Shown: piece by piece, positions 15,586 to 25,265 of the stretch | Layout of the letters: the number at the start of each line of letters is the position of its first letter | How positions within the stretch are numbered: the stretch's first letter is position 1 | DNA from: Alistipes sp. | GTDB lineage: Bacteria > Bacteroidota > Bacteroidia > Bacteroidales > Rikenellaceae | DNA: 64,000 nucleotides | Assembly: GCA_017381935.1 (NCBI GenBank) | Contig: JAFOBG010000059.1 | Coordinates: 1 to 64,000 of the forward strand | Direction: 5' to 3' | Program-made: the position numbers and the translations under genes | Notes under the pieces: model-generated | Database searches by the model: none | What the model was told of the DNA's origin: nothing | What the model saw: the letters and a program-made list of their open reading frames with translations, nothing else

Positions 15586-17616
15586 TTACTTGCCCAGCAA
15601 CTTCATCACCTCGTTATATACAGTCTCGCCGTTATAGCCAAACTCTTTATCGAGGACTTTGTAAGGAGCTGAGTGTCCGAAGTGGTTCAGACCGTGTATA
15701 TTCTCTAATGAACCCACGAGGCTGAGCAGGGTTACAGGCAGACCTGAGGTCATACCATATCGTATAGCATCTGAAGGGATAACAGCCTCCTGATAAGACT
15801 TAGGCTGGTCTCGGAACAGACCCTCGCTTGGTACATCTACCACACGCACATTTATACCCTCCTTCTTTAGAAGCTCGGCACCCTCAACAAGTGTAGCAAC
15901 CTCAGAACCTGAAGCTACCATAACCACCTTAGGTTTTGCAGAGTCCATAACTATATAAGCACCCTTCTGCGACTGCATAGCCTCCTCACGACGAGAAGCA
16001 CTGAGAGTAGGGAGGGTCTTAATATTCTGACGAGAGAGGATAAGAGCTACAGGACGCTGCTCCTCAAGAGCAATCTTCCATGCTGCGATAGTATCCTCAC
16101 CATCTGCAGGACGAAGAACAACCATAGAACGCTCGCCGTTGTGGTTGTGCAGGTGTTCCATGAGACGAATCTGAGCCTCTTGCTCTACAGGCTGGTGAGT
16201 AGGACCGTCCTCGCCTACGCGGAATGAGTCGTGAGTCCAGATGTAGATAACATGCAGACGCATAAGTGCTGATAGACGAACTACAGGCTTCATATAGTCA
16301 GAGAATACGAAGAATGTACCGCAAGCCGGTATTACGCCGCCGTGCAGTGCCATACCGTTCATAATACAAGCCATTGTAAACTCTGATACGCCTGCTTGGA
16401 AGAACTTACCTGTAAAGTCGCCCTTAGTAAATGCCTTAGTCTTTTTAAGGAAACCGTCGGTCTTATCTGAGTTAGAGAGGTCAGCAGAGGCAACAATCAT
16501 ATTCTCCACCTTCTCTCCATATACGCTCAGTACTGTAGCAGAAGCGGCACGAGTTGCCACGTCAGCCTTCATATCTATAGAGCGATAGTCAATCTGAGGG
16601 AGCTTGCCTGAAAGGAACATATCGAGTTTACGAGCAAGTGCAGGGTTTGCAGCACGCCACTCTGCCTCAACTTTCTTGCGCTCAACCATCTCGGCACGTA
16701 GGGCAATAGCACGGTCCTCATAAACGACCTTGCTCTCGTTGAAAATCTTGAAAGGCTCCTCACAATCGCCACCAAGGTTTGTGATAGTAGCTGCATAAGA
16801 TGCACCGGCGGCAGATAGAGGCTGGCCGTGAGTAGATACCATATCCTCAAAGCTTTCGCCCTGCTCAGTAACGGCACCCTTACCCATTACGGTCTTACCG
16901 ATGATAATTGTAGGACGTTCAGTCTCTGCATTCGCCTCTGTAAGAGCCTGACGAATTTGAGGAATGCTGTGGCCGTCAATCTCAAGTACGTTCCATCCCC
17001 AAGCACGATACTTCATTGCTACATCCTCAGTATCAACCTGATCGACCTTAGTAGATAGCTGTACGTTGTTAGAGTCGTAGTACATGATGATATTTGCAAG
17101 GCCGAGGTTGCCGGCAATACGGCCAACGCCTTGAGATACCTCCTCCTGTACTGCACCGTCTGATATATAAATATAGGTCTTATGAGCCATCCACTCGCCA
17201 AAACGAGCTACCATAAAGCGCTCTGCAATAGCAGCACCTAAACCCATTGCATGGCCCTGGCCAAGAGGACCTGAAGTATTCTCTACGCCACGTAAAAAGT
17301 CAACCTCTGGGTGTCCTGGTGTGATGCTGCCCCACTGACGGAACTGCTGTAGGTCCTCCATTGTATAATGACCTGCAAGTGCAAGTACAGAGTAGAGCAT
17401 TGGAGACATGTGGCCTGGATCGAGGAAGAATCGGTCTCTGTAAGGGTAGAGCATGTTATCTGGATCATAACGGAGGAACTCTGCAAAGAGTACATTTACA
17501 AAGTCTGCACCGCCCATAGCGCCTCCTGGGTGTCCTGATTTAGCTTTCTCTACCATAGAGGCTGCAAGGATACGAATATTGTTCGCAGCCTTAGCAAGTT
17601 GAATGTCATTAGCCAT
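15586..17616 (-). CDS. tkt: Transketolase
   Basis: 676 residues, single-chain form. Transfers two-carbon units between ketose and aldose phosphates in the non-oxidative pentose phosphate pathway, using thiamine diphosphate. Visible hallmarks are KSGHPGGAMGGADF (26-39), GPLGQGHAMGLGAAIAERF, the ThDP motif starting DGAVQEE and running to the YDSNNVQLS segment, THDSFRVGEDGPTHQPVEQ in the pyrimidine-binding domain, and the final HSAPYKVLDKEFG. Transcribed alone, bounded by its own terminator and a -7 promoter box upstream. Confidence 0.96.
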   Translation of the reverse strand: MANDIQLAKAANNIRILAASMVEKAKSGHPGGAMGGADFVNVLFAEFLRYDPDNMLYPYRDRFFLDPGHMSPMLYSVLALAGHYTMEDLQQFRQWGSITPGHPEVDFLRGVENTSGPLGQGHAMGLGAAIAERFMVARFGEWMAHKTYIYISDGAVQEEVSQGVGRIAGNLGLANIIMYYDSNNVQLSTKVDQVDTEDVAMKYRAWGWNVLEIDGHSIPQIRQALTEANAETERPTIIIGKTVMGKGAVTEQGESFEDMVSTHGQPLSAAGASYAATITNLGGDCEEPFKIFNESKVVYEDRAIALRAEMVERKKVEAEWRAANPALARKLDMFLSGKLPQIDYRSIDMKADVATRAASATVLSVYGEKVENMIVASADLSNSDKTDGFLKKTKAFTKGDFTGKFFQAGVSEFTMACIMNGMALHGGVIPACGTFFVFSDYMKPVVRLSALMRLHVIYIWTHDSFRVGEDGPTHQPVEQEAQIRLMEHLHNHNGERSMVVLRPADGEDTIAAWKIALEEQRPVALILSRQNIKTLPTLSASRREEAMQSQKGAYIVMDSAKPKVVMVASGSEVATLVEGAELLKKEGINVRVVDVPSEGLFRDQPKSYQEAVIPSDAIRYGMTSGLPVTLLSLVGSLENIHGLNHFGHSAPYKVLDKEFGYNGETVYNEVMKLLGK

Positions 17617-17648
17617 ATTTATAGGTTTTAAAATAGTTTTCTATTCTA

Positions 17649-17656
17649 CAAATATA
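17649..17656 (-). promoter_or_regulatory. -7 box for transketolase
   Basis: TATATTTG on the minus strand, 32 bp upstream of the transketolase start. No convincing TTG is found about 20 bp further upstream, so only half of the consensus is present. Confidence 0.5.
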
Positions 17657-17705
17657 GGTATTATTTTTTAGTTTTCCTTATAAAAGCCTAAAAAAGTTCT
17701 ACCTA

Positions 17706-19004
17706 TTACTTTGTCAAAGTCGATGCACACTCCTCAAACTTCTGTTTGGCATACTGTTTGGTTACGGTAAATGTCTTGATGTCGGATGATGGAGCCTCGA
17801 ACATCAAATCCTTCATTACCGCCTCACAGATAGAGCGTAGTCCACGAGCACCGAGCTTAAACTCGATGGCCTTATCGACTATATACTCCAACGCCTCGTT
17901 GTCAAAAGTGAGTTCTATACCATCCATTGCAAATAGCTGATGGTATTGGCGGATAATGGCATTTTTAGGCTCTGTAAGGATGTTACGCAGCACCTGACGA
18001 CTCAGTGGTTCAAGGTGGGTAATGACCGGCAGACGGCCTACAAGCTCAGGAATAAGGCCAAAACTCTTAATGTCCTGAGGCTGTACATACTTAAGCAGGT
18101 TTTCACGATCTATGCTCTCAGTGTTTACTCTGCCGTAACCTATAGCTCGTGTATTGAGACGTTGAGCAATTCGCTTCTCTATGCCGTCAAATGCGCCACC
18201 GCAGATAAAAAGTATATTTTTAGTGTCAACCTGTACAAACTTCTGCTCAGGGTGCTTTCGCCCGCCCTCAGGTGGTACATTGACAATAGTACCCTCCAAA
18301 ATTTTGAGCATAGCCTGCTGTACACCCTCGCCCGAAACATCACGAGTGATGCTCGGATTGTCGCCTTTGCGGGCAATTTTATCAATCTCGTCAATAAAGA
18401 CGATACCTCGCTCGGTAGCCTCAAGGTTATAGCCCGAAGCCTGATAGAGACGAGAGAGAATACTCTCTACATCCTCGCCTACATATCCGGCCTGAGTAAG
18501 AACTGTAGCATCGACAATAGTAAAAGGCACACCGAGTAGTCGAGCTATGGTGCGAGCAATGAGTGTCTTACCCGTACCTGTAGGGCCGACAAGGATGATA
18601 TTGGACTTGTCTATCTCTACCTGCTCGCTCCCTTTGCTGGCGCACTTAAGACGCTTATAGTGGTTATATACTGCAACGGCTATAGAACGCTTAGCATTGT
18701 CTTGTCCTACAACGTAATTGTCAAGGAACTCCTTTATCTGTTGGGGCTTTAGTATTGTGTCGGGGTTAAAGTCTGTCTTAGAACTCTCTTTTGAACTTTT
18801 GCCACCCTTTCTTGTGGTTAGGTTATTGTTCTCAAGAGAGGTGTAGCCCAGCTCTATACACTCATTGCAGATGTTGGCTCCGTTTGCGCCTTGAAAGAGA
18901 ACCTCTACCTCATTTCTGCCTCTTCCGCAGAATGAGCAGCACTCTTTGTGGCCTGCAGCCTTTCCTTGTCCGCTTTGACCCCCTTTATTGCTGTTTTTTG
19001 CCAT
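17706..19004 (-). CDS. clpX: ATP-dependent Clp protease ATP-binding subunit ClpX
   Basis: 432 residues. AAA+ unfoldase that feeds substrates to ClpP. A short Gly/Lys/Gln-rich N-terminal extension precedes the zinc-binding domain ([13 protein letters not shown] ... CNECI, about 22-50). The AAA+ module has Walker A GPTGTGKT, Walker [11 protein letters not shown], and the pore/ClpP-loop region expected for ClpX. It begins one base after the clpP stop codon, so the two are co-transcribed with tig upstream, the usual tig-clpP-clpX order. Confidence 0.98.
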   Translation of the reverse strand: MAKNSNKGGQSGQGKAAGHKECCSFCGRGRNEVEVLFQGANGANICNECIELGYTSLENNNLTTRKGGKSSKESSKTDFNPDTILKPQQIKEFLDNYVVGQDNAKRSIAVAVYNHYKRLKCASKGSEQVEIDKSNIILVGPTGTGKTLIARTIARLLGVPFTIVDATVLTQAGYVGEDVESILSRLYQASGYNLEATERGIVFIDEIDKIARKGDNPSITRDVSGEGVQQAMLKILEGTIVNVPPEGGRKHPEQKFVQVDTKNILFICGGAFDGIEKRIAQRLNTRAIGYGRVNTESIDRENLLKYVQPQDIKSFGLIPELVGRLPVITHLEPLSRQVLRNILTEPKNAIIRQYHQLFAMDGIELTFDNEALEYIVDKAIEFKLGARGLRSICEAVMKDLMFEAPSSDIKTFTVTKQYAKQKFEECASTLTK

Positions 19005-19005
19005 A

Positions 19006-19668
19006 TTATCGTTTTGTTACCACACTGTCAATAAGACCATACTCTACAGCCTCAGTGGCTGAGAGCCAATAGTCGCGGTCTGAGTCTCGCTCTATGGTGG
19101 CGAAGTCTTTACCTGTGTGTAGGCTCAAGATGTCGTATAACTCCTTCTTAAGACGCAAAATCTCACGGGCTGTAATCTCTATATCTGAGGCTTGACCCTG
19201 TACACCGCCAAGTGGTTGATGAATCATTATGCGAGAGTGAGGCAGTGCACTGCGTTTACCTTGACTACCTGCGGTGAGAAGTACAGCTCCCATAGAGGCT
19301 GCCATGCCGGTACAGGTTGTTGCAATGTCGCACTGAGCCAACTGCATGGTATCGTATATGCCAAGACCGGCAGAGACGCTTCCACCAGGCGAGTTGATAT
19401 ATATCTGAATATCCTTTGAAGGGTCAGAGGACTCAAGGAAGAGAATCTGAGCCTGAATGATATTTGCCACATCATCATTTATTGGCGTGCCGAGGAAGAG
19501 TATGCGCTCCATCATCAGACGGCTAAAGACGTCCATCTGAGTTACATTTAGCTGACGCTCCTCTAAGATTGTGGGGTTGATATATGTACTCTGGAAGGCA
19601 CGATAGTCGTGCAGTGTTGTGGAGGTTATTCCGCAACCTTTGATTGCATATTTCTCAAACTCTTTCAT
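19006..19668 (-). CDS. clpP: ATP-dependent Clp protease proteolytic subunit ClpP
   Basis: 220 residues from ATG 19668 ([10 protein letters not shown]); a longer frame to 19701 exists but the shorter start matches family length. Serine protease with the catalytic Ser in [11 protein letters not shown], His in [11 protein letters not shown], and the Asp in the following helical region ([11 protein letters not shown] area). [19 protein letters not shown] forms the oxyanion-side loop. It lies between tig and clpX. Confidence 0.97.
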   Translation of the reverse strand: MKEFEKYAIKGCGITSTTLHDYRAFQSTYINPTILEERQLNVTQMDVFSRLMMERILFLGTPINDDVANIIQAQILFLESSDPSKDIQIYINSPGGSVSAGLGIYDTMQLAQCDIATTCTGMAASMGAVLLTAGSQGKRSALPHSRIMIHQPLGGVQGQASDIEITAREILRLKKELYDILSLHTGKDFATIERDSDRDYWLSATEAVEYGLIDSVVTKR

Positions 19669-19689
19669 AGTTGTTGTGTTTTGATAAGA

Positions 19690-19727
19690 AAGACCCTGCA
19701 AGGATAGTGCTAACCCCGCAGAGTCTT
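19690..19727 (-). terminator. Intercistronic hairpin between tig and clpP
   Basis: AAGACTCTGC and GCAGGGTCTT on the minus strand form a 10-bp stem (one G-U) with an 18-nt loop, 20 bp after the tig stop. There is no clean U-tract, so it is more likely a partial terminator or RNA-processing/stability hairpin than a full stop. Confidence 0.45.
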
Positions 19728-19746
19728 AATCTAAAAAAACATTTGC

Positions 19747-21072
19747 TTATAGGCTCTGAGCCAATTTTGCAAACTCGTCAGCAGAGATAGCCTTCTCAGT
19801 AACCTTTACCTTAGCACGGATAGCTGCGATAACCTTCTGCTCGTAGAGTTTCTCGTAGATGTGAGACTTCTGGTCCTTATTCTCGAGAATGTTCTTAGCG
19901 AAGTTTGCAATCATATCCTCTGGAGCATTTGGCATGCCGTACTGAGCAAACTGCATAGCTGCAAGGTCCTTAGCCTCAGCTGTAGCCTCCTCCTCAGATA
20001 CTGTTAAGTTCTGAGCAGTGATAATCTGACGCTGGATGTAGTTCCAAGAGAACATCTTGATAAAGCCGTCGAAGTCTTTCTCGATATCCTCCATAGTGAA
20101 CTTACCCTCGTTGATGGTGTAGAGCCAACGCTTAAGGAACTGAGTAGGCATTGCAAGGTTAGCCTTCTCAAGCATGAAGTTACGAACTGTTGCAGCGAAC
20201 ATGTAGTCGCACTCACGAAGGGTCTCCTTCTCAATCTGAGCGTCGATATAAGCATCAAACTCCTCCTTAGTTGTGATATTGCCCTCTGGGAATGCAGTCT
20301 TGAAGAACTCCTCGTTAATCTCAGGGTTTGCAAACTGACGAATCTGAGTAATCTCAAGCTCGAACTGTGGATTGATACCCTCAAGCTCCTCCTCCTTTAC
20401 GTGGAGCATAGCGGCACGCTGTGAAGCTGAAGCATACATCTCGTTGATGTTGATAGTTGTCTTGTAGCCAACCTTCTTGCCAATCCAAGGCTTGCGCTGC
20501 TCATCAGTCATAGAGATAAGACCTACATAAGCATCCTCTACACGGAGCTCGCCGTTGTCAAGAGTTACAGTCAGAGCCTCATCCTTCTTAACCTTATCAA
20601 CCTCTACCAACTTGCCAAAGCGACGCAAGTAGTTGTCTGTGAAAGACTTGTGCATCTCTTTGCTAATCTTGATTTTGTTGTAAGTAATCTTATCCTTTGT
20701 AGAGAGCTCTACATCGTACTTTGGAGCCTCGCCAATCTCGAAAATGAACTCAAACTCAGTTGAGTTGTCAAAGTCGAAAGCACCCTGCTCCTCTGCAGGA
20801 ATAACATCGCCGATATAGTCGATATTCTCCTTCTGAAGATACTCAAATACTGCATTTGATGCAGTGCGATAAGACTGCTCAGCTACTGCGCCCTTGCCGT
20901 ACATCTTACGAATAATGCCCATAGGTACCATACCTGGACGGAATCCTGGAATGTTAGCCTTACGCTTGTAGTCATGCAACATCTTGTCAACTGCCTCCTT
21001 GTAGTCAGCCTCGCCAACTACTACTTTGAGCAATGATACACCCTGCTCTTTTTGAACTCTTGTAATTTCCAT
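19747..21072 (-). CDS. tig: Trigger factor
   Basis: 441 residues. Ribosome-bound chaperone for nascent chains. The N-terminal ribosome-binding segment contains NIPGFRPGMVPMGIIRKMYGK (about residues 39-59), equivalent to the GFRxGKxP signature. The central region where an FKBP-type prolyl isomerase domain sits in E. coli is divergent here, with no clear FKBP motif; the helical C-terminal arms follow (EFDAYIDAQIEKE onward). Order tig-clpP-clpX on one strand is conventional. Confidence 0.93.
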   Translation of the reverse strand: MEITRVQKEQGVSLLKVVVGEADYKEAVDKMLHDYKRKANIPGFRPGMVPMGIIRKMYGKGAVAEQSYRTASNAVFEYLQKENIDYIGDVIPAEEQGAFDFDNSTEFEFIFEIGEAPKYDVELSTKDKITYNKIKISKEMHKSFTDNYLRRFGKLVEVDKVKKDEALTVTLDNGELRVEDAYVGLISMTDEQRKPWIGKKVGYKTTININEMYASASQRAAMLHVKEEELEGINPQFELEITQIRQFANPEINEEFFKTAFPEGNITTKEEFDAYIDAQIEKETLRECDYMFAATVRNFMLEKANLAMPTQFLKRWLYTINEGKFTMEDIEKDFDGFIKMFSWNYIQRQIITAQNLTVSEEEATAEAKDLAAMQFAQYGMPNAPEDMIANFAKNILENKDQKSHIYEKLYEQKVIAAIRAKVKVTEKAISADEFAKLAQSL

Positions 21073-21117
21073 AGTAATATATTGTTATTATTTTCGTTAT
21101 TTGCGTTAATCAGCGCG

Positions 21118-21125
21118 CAAAGATA
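21118..21125 (-). promoter_or_regulatory. -7 box for tig-clpP-clpX
   Basis: TATCTTTG on the minus strand, 45 bp upstream of the tig start codon, matching TAnnTTTG. A -33 TTG at the right distance is not evident. It faces away from the plus-strand box at 21168-21175. Confidence 0.5.
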
Positions 21126-21167
21126 CAAAATTTTTCCGGATATTACATAACTTCGCTCAATATTTCG

Positions 21168-21175
21168 TACCTTTG
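21168..21175 (+). promoter_or_regulatory. -7 box abutting the start codon of the cyclotransferase gene
   Basis: TACCTTTG ends only six bases before ATG 21182. With transcription starting about 5-8 bases after the box, the mRNA would be leaderless or nearly so. No clear -33 element is seen. Confidence 0.5.
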
Positions 21176-21181
21176 CACTAT

Positions 21182-21967
21182 ATGAAGACTATCTTTTACA
21201 TACTTATTTGCTGTGCGGCGGTTGTTTCGTGTGGCGGAAGAGGGGTTAAGTCCAAGAAAAATGTAACACCTGTTTATGCTCAAGTTGCAGGTGTTGAGGT
21301 TGTTGCTACATTAAACCACCAGACAGACGCCTATACACAGGGCCTGCAGTTTGTAGATGGATTGATGTGGGAGGGTACGGGCGAGTATGGTAACTCTCGC
21401 TTGCAATATACTGACCTTGCATCGGGTAAGACTACTGTTGTTGCAACTCTGCCTAATGACCATTTTGGCGAGGGTATAACACTTTTAGGCGATAAAATAT
21501 ATCAGCTTACTTGGCAGAATGGTATTATGCATATTTACGACCGTAAAACACTAAAGAGAGTTGCAGAGAGACGCTATAAGGGAGAGGGTTGGGGCCTGAC
21601 TACAGACGGAACGGAACTCTATATGTCGGATGGAACCTCTGATATTAGAGTTTTTGACCCAAATACGTTGGAGCTAAAGCGTAGAATTGGGGTTGTTTGT
21701 AATGGCGAGTCTCTTCCATTTCTCAATGAGTTGGAGTGGATTGATGGCAAGATTTGGGCCAATGTTTATACTCTTGACCAAATAGTGATTATTAACCCTC
21801 AAAATGGAGTTGTTGAGACGATAGTCGATTTACGAGGCTTGCTACCGGATAGTGAGCGTACAGAGCGTACAGATGTACTGAACGGTATTGCTTATGACAG
21901 CAAGGAGGGTAAAATCTATGTAACGGGTAAGAATTGGAGTAAAATGTATCAAATAAAGTTATTATGA
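21182..21967 (+). CDS. Glutaminyl-peptide cyclotransferase (glutamine cyclotransferase family) lipoprotein
   Basis: 261 residues from ATG 21182; a TTG three codons upstream is inside the promoter box and was rejected. A lipoprotein signal ends at VVSCGG, so the mature protein is membrane anchored outside the cytoplasm. The rest is a five-bladed beta-propeller of the plant-type QC family: HQTDAYTQGLQF, EGTGEYGNSRLQ, GEGITLLGDKIYQLTW, GEGWGLTTDGTELYMSDGT, LNELEWIDGKIWANVY and LNGIAYDSKEGKIYVTGK. It would cyclise N-terminal Gln to pyroglutamate on exported proteins. Its stop overlaps the M20 gene start (ATGA). Confidence 0.9.
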   Translation: MKTIFYILICCAAVVSCGGRGVKSKKNVTPVYAQVAGVEVVATLNHQTDAYTQGLQFVDGLMWEGTGEYGNSRLQYTDLASGKTTVVATLPNDHFGEGITLLGDKIYQLTWQNGIMHIYDRKTLKRVAERRYKGEGWGLTTDGTELYMSDGTSDIRVFDPNTLELKRRIGVVCNGESLPFLNELEWIDGKIWANVYTLDQIVIINPQNGVVETIVDLRGLLPDSERTERTDVLNGIAYDSKEGKIYVTGKNWSKMYQIKLL

Positions 21968-23058
21968 CACCAATAGAGTTTCGCAGACATATTCATCGCA
22001 ATCCTGAGCTATCATTTGCTGAGCATCAGACAGCAGATTTTATCTTTTCTGCTCTTCAGAGTGAGGGTATCTCATGTCAGAGAATTGCTAAGACGGGTGT
22101 CTTGGCAAAGATTGAGGGCCGAGGAGATATTAAGCGTGCTGTTGTGCTGAGGGCAGATATTGATGCGTTGTCTATACAGGAGTGTACAGACCTTGAGTAT
22201 GCCTCTCAGAGAGTGGGCGTTATGCATGCTTGCGGGCATGATATGCATGCAGCGATACTTTTTGGAGTGTTGCAAAAACTTGCTAAGTCAACAGAGTTGG
22301 AGGGTACTATTTTCGGACTCTTCCAGCCTGGAGAGGAGTGTAATCCGGGTGGTGCTTCACAGATACTTGCAGAGAGACCTTTTGATGGCTATAAAGTTGT
22401 TGCTGTTATAGGAAATCATGTAGATAGTGGTCTTGAAGTAGGGCAGATAGGTCTCTGTCAGGGACCTTTTATGGCCTCGAATGATGAACTGAGGTTCTAT
22501 GTTCGTGGTCGTGGTGGTCATGGGGCGATGCGTGATAAGTTAGATGATACAGTGGCTGCTGCTGCGCATATAGTTACTCGAATAAATGCACTTAATAGCT
22601 CTGATTTGGTACTCTCGATAGGTAAAGTCCAGGCTGATGGCGCAACAAATGTCATTCCGGGCCTTGTCTATATGGAGGGTACGATGCGTACCTTTGATAG
22701 CGCTTTGCGTAAGAGTATTTGGGAGGAGATAACATCGTTAGTATCTGATGTAGATAGAGTATTTGGTACTACAACCGAGGTAGATATAAACCATGGCTAT
22801 CCATGTGTAGTAAATGATGGCAAACTTGTAGAGATTGCTAAAAAGTTTGCTGAACAACGTTATCAGGCAGTAGAACTTACAAGACGATATACAGCTGAGG
22901 ATTTTGGTTTCTATACAGAGCAATATCCGTCAGTCTTTTACCGTTTAGGTGTAGGTGCAGCCGCCGGAGCAAGTCATACATCCACTTTTGCCCCGGATGA
23001 GAGGGCAATAGAGGTCGGCATTGACTTTATGGCAGGCTTGGCAATTGAGCTTAAATAA
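21964..23058 (+). CDS. M20-family amidohydrolase (N-acyl amino acid hydrolase type)
   Basis: 364 residues, cytoplasmic metallohydrolase. IEFRRHIHRNPELSFAEHQTADF at the N-terminus, the metal site MHACGHDMHAAILFG (about 85-99), PGEECNPGGASQIL with the catalytic Glu, and GGHGAMRDKLDDTVAAAA in the dimerisation domain are typical of the HipO/YxeP/AmhX group. Substrate cannot be named from sequence; N-acyl amino acids or peptidoglycan-derived amides are usual. It overlaps the cyclotransferase gene by 4 bp and RNase R follows 7 bp later, suggesting one transcript. Confidence 0.9.
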   Translation: MTPIEFRRHIHRNPELSFAEHQTADFIFSALQSEGISCQRIAKTGVLAKIEGRGDIKRAVVLRADIDALSIQECTDLEYASQRVGVMHACGHDMHAAILFGVLQKLAKSTELEGTIFGLFQPGEECNPGGASQILAERPFDGYKVVAVIGNHVDSGLEVGQIGLCQGPFMASNDELRFYVRGRGGHGAMRDKLDDTVAAAAHIVTRINALNSSDLVLSIGKVQADGATNVIPGLVYMEGTMRTFDSALRKSIWEEITSLVSDVDRVFGTTTEVDINHGYPCVVNDGKLVEIAKKFAEQRYQAVELTRRYTAEDFGFYTEQYPSVFYRLGVGAAAGASHTSTFAPDERAIEVGIDFMAGLAIELK

Positions 23059-23065
23059 AGTTAGT

Positions 23066-25264
23066 ATGGGAAAGAAAAAGAGCAGGAGGGATAACTTTAG
23101 TGAGCGTGCCAGCTTTATTGTAGGCATGTTCCGAGAACAACCTGAACGAAAATTTACATTAAAAGGTCTGGCTGCAGCCTCAGGTGGGGCTGATAAAGCC
23201 GGCAAAGATATAACAAAACGAATTCTCGATACACTGTTAGAGCAGGGATATATCGAGGGACAAGGCCGAGTGGGATACTGTTTGTCTCGTAGTAATCTTA
23301 TTCGTTATCAGGGAGTTGTAGATATGAGCAATAGCGGTAATCTATATGTCTCATCTACAGAACTCTCATCAGATGTCTTTATACATTCAAGAAACTCAAA
23401 GCATGCACTTAATGGCGATATTGTCGAGTTTGTTGTAACTCATACGGCTCGTACAGGTGCTTTAGAGGGCGAGATTACAAAGATTTTGGAGCGCAGTAGC
23501 CATTGTTACGTCGGTGTGGCGGATGTCGTATCGAAGAGTGCCATTATTGTTGAGCCGGATTCAAAGCGCCTGCCGGTAGATATATACTTGTCTGCAAAAA
23601 AATACCCTAAAGTAAAGACGGGAGATAAGGTCGCTGTGCGTATCCGTGATTGGTATGATGGCGATGATATGCCTATTGGTGAACTTGTCGATATTCTCGG
23701 TGCTAATGGAGATAATGATGCCGAGATGCACGCCATACTACTTGAGTACGATTTGCCGTATAAGTTTGAGCCTGCTGTAGAACAGGCCGCAGCTGAGATT
23801 GATAGCACAATTACGGCAAAGGATTATGCCGAGCGTCGTGATATGCGTGATGTACCGACATTTACCATCGACCCTGCAGATGCTAAGGACTTTGATGATG
23901 CACTCTCTATACGCACTCTTGGCAATGGACAGTGGGAGATAGGTGTGCATATTGCCGATGTAACGCACTATGTTCGCCCGGGTAGCGTGATAGATGATGA
24001 GGCTTTAGAGCGTGGAACGTCGGTCTATTTGGTTGATAGAACAATACCGATGTTGCCTGAGAGACTCTCTAATGAGCTATGCTCGTTACGTCCTAATGAG
24101 GAGAAACTCTGTTTTTCAGCTGTTTTTGTTGTAGATGAGAAACTGAAGATTATAAGCGAGTGGTTTGGTCGCACGGTCATCTATTCTAATCGCCGTTTTA
24201 CATACGAGGAGGCTCAGGCAATTATCGAGGGAACTGAGGGCGATATGAGGGAGGAGATTTTAACTCTCAATCGTCTTGCTCAGGCTATGCGTAAGGAGCG
24301 TTACCGTAAGGGCGCAATAGCATTCGACCGTCGAGAGGCTAAGTTCCACCTTGACGAAAAGGGCAAACCTACGGGTGTCTATTTCAAGGTGCAGAAGGAG
24401 GCAAATCAGCTTATAGAGGAGTTTATGCTGCTTGCTAACCGTCGTGTGGCGACATTTTGTGCCAAGAAAAATGGCAAGCCGAGAACAATGGTCTTCCGTG
24501 TACATGACGAGCCAAATAGTGAGAAGTTCGACCGTTTTCGCACCTTCATTATGCGCTTTGGACACCTCTTTAAGGCGCAAAAAGGTGTAGCTGTGGCTAA
24601 GGAGCTCAATCAGTTGATGGATGATATTAAGGGTAAGCCGGAGCAGAATGTGGTCTCTATGCTGGCTATACGTTCTATGTCAAAGGCTATCTATACCACT
24701 GCCAATATAGGTCATTATGGACTTGCATTTCCATACTATACACATTTTACCTCGCCAATTCGTCGCTATCCCGATATGATGGTACATCGTCTGTTGCAGC
24801 GCTATCTTGATGGAGGAAAGAGTGCTGATAGAGATGCTTTTGAGTCTTTGTGTGAGCACTCTTCGGAGCGAGAGGTTATAGCAGCCGAGGCAGAACGAGC
24901 ATCTATTAAGTATAAGATGGTAGAGTTTATGGCTGATAAGATCGGTGAGGAGTTTGATGGTCATATTTCAGGTCTGTCGGAGTGGGGCGTATTTGTAGAG
25001 TTGGAAAACTCGATAGTTGAGGGCATGGTCGCTATGCGTGATATAGTTGGCGACTACTATCGTTTTGACGAGGCTCGTTATGAGGTCTATGGACACTCTA
25101 CAGGCAATGTGCTTACCTTGGGCGATAGAGTTCGAGTAAAGGTTAAGAGTGCCGATTTGCGTCGTCGTATGCTTGATTTTACCTTTGTTGAGGTGGAGGG
25201 TGATCCTATTGAGGAGGAGACGATAACATTTAAGGATAGAGTAAAAAAGAAGCGTGGAAAGTAG
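23066..25264 (+). CDS. rnr: Ribonuclease R
   Basis: 732 residues from ATG 23066 (MGKKKSRRDNFSE); the frame is open further upstream into the M20 gene but the family N-terminus fits this ATG. 3'-to-5' exoribonuclease acting on structured RNA. Order: winged-helix N-terminus (about 20-80), cold-shock-like OB domains, RNB catalytic domain with FTIDPADAKDFDDALS holding the metal-binding Asp cluster, HYGLAFPYYTHFTSPIRRYPDMM, then S1 domain (FDGHISGLSEWGVFVELE) and a basic tail KDRVKKKRGK. Stop codon is one base before the mqnC start. Confidence 0.96.
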   Translation: MGKKKSRRDNFSERASFIVGMFREQPERKFTLKGLAAASGGADKAGKDITKRILDTLLEQGYIEGQGRVGYCLSRSNLIRYQGVVDMSNSGNLYVSSTELSSDVFIHSRNSKHALNGDIVEFVVTHTARTGALEGEITKILERSSHCYVGVADVVSKSAIIVEPDSKRLPVDIYLSAKKYPKVKTGDKVAVRIRDWYDGDDMPIGELVDILGANGDNDAEMHAILLEYDLPYKFEPAVEQAAAEIDSTITAKDYAERRDMRDVPTFTIDPADAKDFDDALSIRTLGNGQWEIGVHIADVTHYVRPGSVIDDEALERGTSVYLVDRTIPMLPERLSNELCSLRPNEEKLCFSAVFVVDEKLKIISEWFGRTVIYSNRRFTYEEAQAIIEGTEGDMREEILTLNRLAQAMRKERYRKGAIAFDRREAKFHLDEKGKPTGVYFKVQKEANQLIEEFMLLANRRVATFCAKKNGKPRTMVFRVHDEPNSEKFDRFRTFIMRFGHLFKAQKGVAVAKELNQLMDDIKGKPEQNVVSMLAIRSMSKAIYTTANIGHYGLAFPYYTHFTSPIRRYPDMMVHRLLQRYLDGGKSADRDAFESLCEHSSEREVIAAEAERASIKYKMVEFMADKIGEEFDGHISGLSEWGVFVELENSIVEGMVAMRDIVGDYYRFDEARYEVYGHSTGNVLTLGDRVRVKVKSADLRRRMLDFTFVEVEGDPIEEETITFKDRVKKKRGK

Positions 25265-25265
25265 T